Below are positions 61,450 to 64,000 of a DNA stretch of 64,000 nt, piece by piece. The notes under the pieces are model-generated. The model had not been told where the DNA came from. It worked only from the letters and a program-made list of their open reading frames with translations, and made no database searches. The stretch's first letter is position 1. Each line of letters opens with the position of its first letter. The DNA is from Streptomyces sp. V3I8 (GTDB lineage Bacteria > Actinomycetota > Actinomycetes > Streptomycetales > Streptomycetaceae): assembly GCF_030817535.1 (NCBI RefSeq), contig NZ_JAUSZL010000002.1:1984001-2048000 (forward strand). Direction: 5' to 3'. Both the position numbers and the translations under genes were made by a program.

Positions 61450-62966
61450 CGATGCGGATCGCCGTCATCGGCGCCGGAGCCGCCGGCCTCGTCACTGCGA
61501 AGGTGCTCTTCCGGGCGGGTCACGAGGTCGAGGTCTTCGACCGGACCCCCGACGTCGGCGGAGTGTGGAGCCGCACGCGCCGTTACCCCGGTCTGACCAC
61601 ACAGAGCCCGAAAGGGCAGTACTCCTTCTCCGACCATCCCTACCCACGCGACTGCCCGGAGTGGCCTACCGGCGCCCAGGTGCAGGAGTATTTCGCCGGC
61701 TACGCCACCGCCAGCGGTCTCGATCCCCTCCTGCGGCTGAACACGGAGGTGGTCGCCCTCCGTCCGGCGGCGGAGGGCAGGTGGACGGTCCGCACTCGCG
61801 ACGCGGCCGGAGAACACGCGGAGACGGAGTACGACCGGGTCGTCGTCGCCAACGGCATCTTCTGCGAGCCTGCCGTACCGGACTACCCGGGGCTGGAGGA
61901 GTTCACCGCGGCCGGCGGCCGGCTGTGTGCCGGGACCGAGTTCCACGACACGCTCGAGGCGCGGGGCCGTCAGGTGCTGGTCGTGGGATACGGCAAGTCG
62001 GCGTGCGACCTGGCCGTCGCGGTCAGCGGCACGGCTGCCGGCACCCACGTCATCGCCCGCCGGTTGCTGTGGAAGATCCCGCGCAGGATCGCCGGTGTAC
62101 TCAACTTCAAGATGCTGATGCTGACCCGTTTGGGTGAAGCGTTGTTCCGTTACGTCCGGCTGCGGGGGTTCGAACGTTTCCTGCACGGACCGGGTGACGG
62201 ACTGCGCCGCGCGCTGCTCAACTCGCTCGGCTCGGTCTCGATGCGCCAGTTCCGCCTGCGACAGCTGAAGCTGGTCCCGTCCGGCCGGATGGAGCACATC
62301 ATCACCACAGCCGTCGGACTGGCCACCGAAGGCTTCTTCGAGAACGTCACCGACGGCAGCATCACCGTGCATCCGGACACCACCATCACCCGCCTCGCCG
62401 CAGGCCCGACCGGACCGCTCGCACACCTGGCCGACGGCACCGTACTCCCCGCCGACCTGATCGTCTGCGCCACCGGTTTCCGCCAGGACCTGCCCTTCCT
62501 CGACAAGGACACCCGGCAAGGACTGACGGACACACACGGCAACTTCATGCTCTACCGCCAGATCCGCCCCCTCGACGCCCCCGGACTCTATTTCAACGGC
62601 TACAACTCCTCGTTCATGAGCCCGCTGAACGCCGAGATCGCAGCACTGTGGATCGCCGCCGACCTGGCAGGCGCCGTACCGCTGCCCGAGCCGGCCGAGA
62701 TGCGCCGGACGGTCGTCGACCAACTGGCCTTCATGGACACCGCCACGAACCGCCACCACTGCCGGGGCGCGAAGATCATCCCCTTCTCGATGCACAACGT
62801 CGACGAGATGCTGGAAGACCTCGACGCGCAGATACCCGCACGGATACGGGCCACCCACTGGATCAAACCCGTCGATCCCTCGGCCTACCGCAGCGTCACC
62901 CCGACCCTGCTCGCCCGGCTGACCACCCCGCCCACCACCGAACCGCAACCGGACACAGCCGCCTGA
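61446..62966 (+). CDS. Flavin-containing (class B-like) monooxygenase
   Basis: A 506-residue FAD/NAD(P)H enzyme. The FAD motif is VIGAGAAGLVTAKVL with EVFDRTPDVGGVWSRTRRYP, and the NAD(P)H motif is VLVVGYGKSACDLAVA. CATGFRQDLPFLDK is the C-terminal ATG motif. GTEFHDTL lies where class B enzymes carry their fingerprint, in a loose form. It could hydroxylate, N-oxidise or do Baeyer-Villiger oxidation. It is in the position of the entry enzyme of the meta-cleavage pathway, but that role is inference. Confidence 0.92.
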   Translation: MTMRIAVIGAGAAGLVTAKVLFRAGHEVEVFDRTPDVGGVWSRTRRYPGLTTQSPKGQYSFSDHPYPRDCPEWPTGAQVQEYFAGYATASGLDPLLRLNTEVVALRPAAEGRWTVRTRDAAGEHAETEYDRVVVANGIFCEPAVPDYPGLEEFTAAGGRLCAGTEFHDTLEARGRQVLVVGYGKSACDLAVAVSGTAAGTHVIARRLLWKIPRRIAGVLNFKMLMLTRLGEALFRYVRLRGFERFLHGPGDGLRRALLNSLGSVSMRQFRLRQLKLVPSGRMEHIITTAVGLATEGFFENVTDGSITVHPDTTITRLAAGPTGPLAHLADGTVLPADLIVCATGFRQDLPFLDKDTRQGLTDTHGNFMLYRQIRPLDAPGLYFNGYNSSFMSPLNAEIAALWIAADLAGAVPLPEPAEMRRTVVDQLAFMDTATNRHHCRGAKIIPFSMHNVDEMLEDLDAQIPARIRATHWIKPVDPSAYRSVTPTLLARLTTPPTTEPQPDTAA

Positions 62967-63098
62967 CACCAGGAAGAACCCACGGCTGTCCGGCTCCCCG
63001 GTTCACGCCCCGCTCCCACGAGAGCGCGGAAAAGGATTCCGCGGTGAGGCAACGGTCTCGGCCTCCCATGGCCTCTTCCGACCATCTAGGAGGTGCTC

Positions 63099-63641
63099 AT
63101 GGGGGTTCGAAAACAGGCCGAGGACAGAGAGTTCCAGGCCTTCGTCGTCGGCCGCTGGCCGCGACTGATGCGCACGGCATTCCTGCTCACGGGGGAGCAG
63201 CACGCCGCGGAGGATCTGGTCCAGTCGACACTGGAACAGGTCTATGTGGCCTGGCACAGGGTCGCCTCGGCCAACGCCCCGGAGGCGTATGTACGACGAG
63301 TGATGATCAACGCGCATGCCCGCAGGTACCGCAGGAAACTGCGGGAGTTCCTGGCGCCCAGGAGCGAGGACGCGGGCCTGGCACACGAGGTGGCCGACAC
63401 CGGTGACCGGATCGCCCAGGCCGACGACCGCCACACGCTGCTGGAGGCACTGGCCAAACTGCCGGCACGGCAGCGGGAAGCAGTGGTCCTGCGCTACTGG
63501 GAGGACCTCACCGAGGTACAGACGGCCGAGGCGATGGGCTGTTCGGTCGGCACGGTGAAGAGCAACGCGGCCAAGGGGATCGCGAAGCTGCGCGCCCTGT
63601 CGGGACTGGCGGAGACAGTGACGCAGGGAGGACGAACGTGA
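63099..63641 (+). CDS. SigE-type ECF RNA polymerase sigma factor
   Basis: A 180-residue group 4 sigma factor. Region 2 (FVVGRWPRLMRTAFLLTGEQ, AAEDLVQSTLEQVYVAW) and region 4 (LPARQREAVVLRYWEDLTEV, AEAMGCSVGTVKSNAAKGIA) are complete. The ATG at 63099 has AGGAGG 5 nt upstream. Its stop overlaps the next gene by GTGA. This actinobacterial subgroup often works with a small membrane partner encoded next, as here. Confidence 0.95.
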   Translation: MGVRKQAEDREFQAFVVGRWPRLMRTAFLLTGEQHAAEDLVQSTLEQVYVAWHRVASANAPEAYVRRVMINAHARRYRRKLREFLAPRSEDAGLAHEVADTGDRIAQADDRHTLLEALAKLPARQREAVVLRYWEDLTEVQTAEAMGCSVGTVKSNAAKGIAKLRALSGLAETVTQGGRT

Positions 63642-64000
63642 AAAGCGCGGACCGGGAGACGAGCCCCGACATGACACAGCACGACATCGCACTCCTGCTG
63701 GCCGACGCAGCCGACGAGGTGAAGATCGGCGTAGCCCCCGCCCAGGCGCTGATTCGCGGCGGCCGCCGCCGCAGGGCCCGTCGCTGGGCGGTCGTGGCGA
63801 CCACCACCCTGGTCGTGGCCGGCTCCACGGGGGCTCTGGCCCTGACGGGGCTGTCCGGTGACGGCGACCGGGGGGTGCCGCCGGCGAGCCGGTCGGTCGC
63901 CGGCACGGAGGCACCCGAACCGCACATGCGGACGACCCTGGCGAGTGGCACCGACGCGGGAGTGCCGTGGAGGGTGTACATCGACGTGTGGAAGGCTCCG
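63638..64000 (+). CDS. Putative membrane partner of the ECF sigma factor (C-terminus beyond window)
   Basis: From GTG 63638, overlapping the sigma stop, 121 residues are visible. A cytoplasmic N-terminus (MTQHDIALLLADAADEVKIG) with a basic stretch (RGGRRRRARRW) precedes one transmembrane helix (VVATTTLVVAGSTGALALTG) and a Pro/Ser-rich exported part. The layout is that of proteins encoded after SigE-type sigma factors; no zinc anti-sigma (HxxxCxxC) motif is visible. Whether it restrains the sigma factor is unknown. Confidence 0.8.
   Translation, partial: MKSADRETSPDMTQHDIALLLADAADEVKIGVAPAQALIRGGRRRRARRWAVVATTTLVVAGSTGALALTGLSGDGDRGVPPASRSVAGTEAPEPHMRTTLASGTDAGVPWRVYIDVWKAP

Noticed and set aside
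1..64000. CRISPR arrays, rRNA and complete tRNA genes
   Set aside because: No regularly spaced identical repeats of CRISPR type and no rRNA or foldable tRNA sequences were seen.

Overview
The window is high-GC actinobacterial DNA, most likely Streptomyces. Intact genes show strong third-position GC and GGAGG-type ribosome sites. Typical Streptomyces families recur: STAS/ATPase/ANTAR regulators, SigE-type ECF sigma factor, I36-like secreted proteins and a terminal-protein (Tpg) relic. Many genes are broken or reduced to short pieces, and transposase relics are abundant. This looks like accessory DNA, plausibly a chromosome arm or former linear-plasmid DNA; that placement is inference.

Layout. 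1-5.1 kb: alcohol and aldehyde dehydrogenases with two kinds of TetR-type operator. 5.2-11.6 kb: decayed mobile DNA (tyrosine-recombinase pieces, a small-protein gene, an NTPase tail, a tpg relic). 11.7-18.2 kb: partner-switching regulators (three STAS proteins, two anti-sigma-type ATPases, two ANTAR proteins, a phosphatase relic) and a secreted protein flanked by 0.23-kb direct repeats. 18.6-22 kb: an I36-type pseudogene and four nested transposase fragments. 22-26 kb: SDR + XRE regulator with a duplicated operator, then a divergent AraC regulator and MFS exporter. 26-41.6 kb: mixed genes (hydrolase, lipoprotein, ArsR-like protein, DHFR-like reductase, pentapeptide protein, YihY) among relics, ending in an intact IS630-family element with perfect 26-bp ends. 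42-51.6 kb: an intact export/stress block (ABC transporter, OmpR-type two-component system, MMPL transporter, NarL-type two-component system, SGNH hydrolase). 51.9-53.4 kb: frameshifted MBL hydrolase gene and an HxlR regulator. 53.7-63 kb: aromatic meta-cleavage catabolic operons. 63.1-64 kb: ECF sigma factor and the start of its probable partner.

How the genes work together. The clearest pathway is the leftward operon 59977-53718: SDR, cupin, C-C hydrolase, LigB-type extradiol dioxygenase, hydratase, acylating acetaldehyde dehydrogenase and 4-hydroxy-2-oxovalerate aldolase. Most of these genes overlap their neighbours by 1-4 nt. This is a complete lower meta-cleavage route from a catechol-type ring to pyruvate and acetyl-CoA. 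A divergent IclR regulator, a second cupin and a class-B-like flavin monooxygenase face it. No classical MhpA-type hydroxylase is visible, so the upper pathway and substrate are open. The block at 42-46 kb is a translationally coupled ABC transporter/two-component operon with its own candidate OmpR-type direct-repeat site.

All assignments come from reading the sequence and recalling family motifs. No database search was run. Frameshifts reported here could in principle be sequencing errors.
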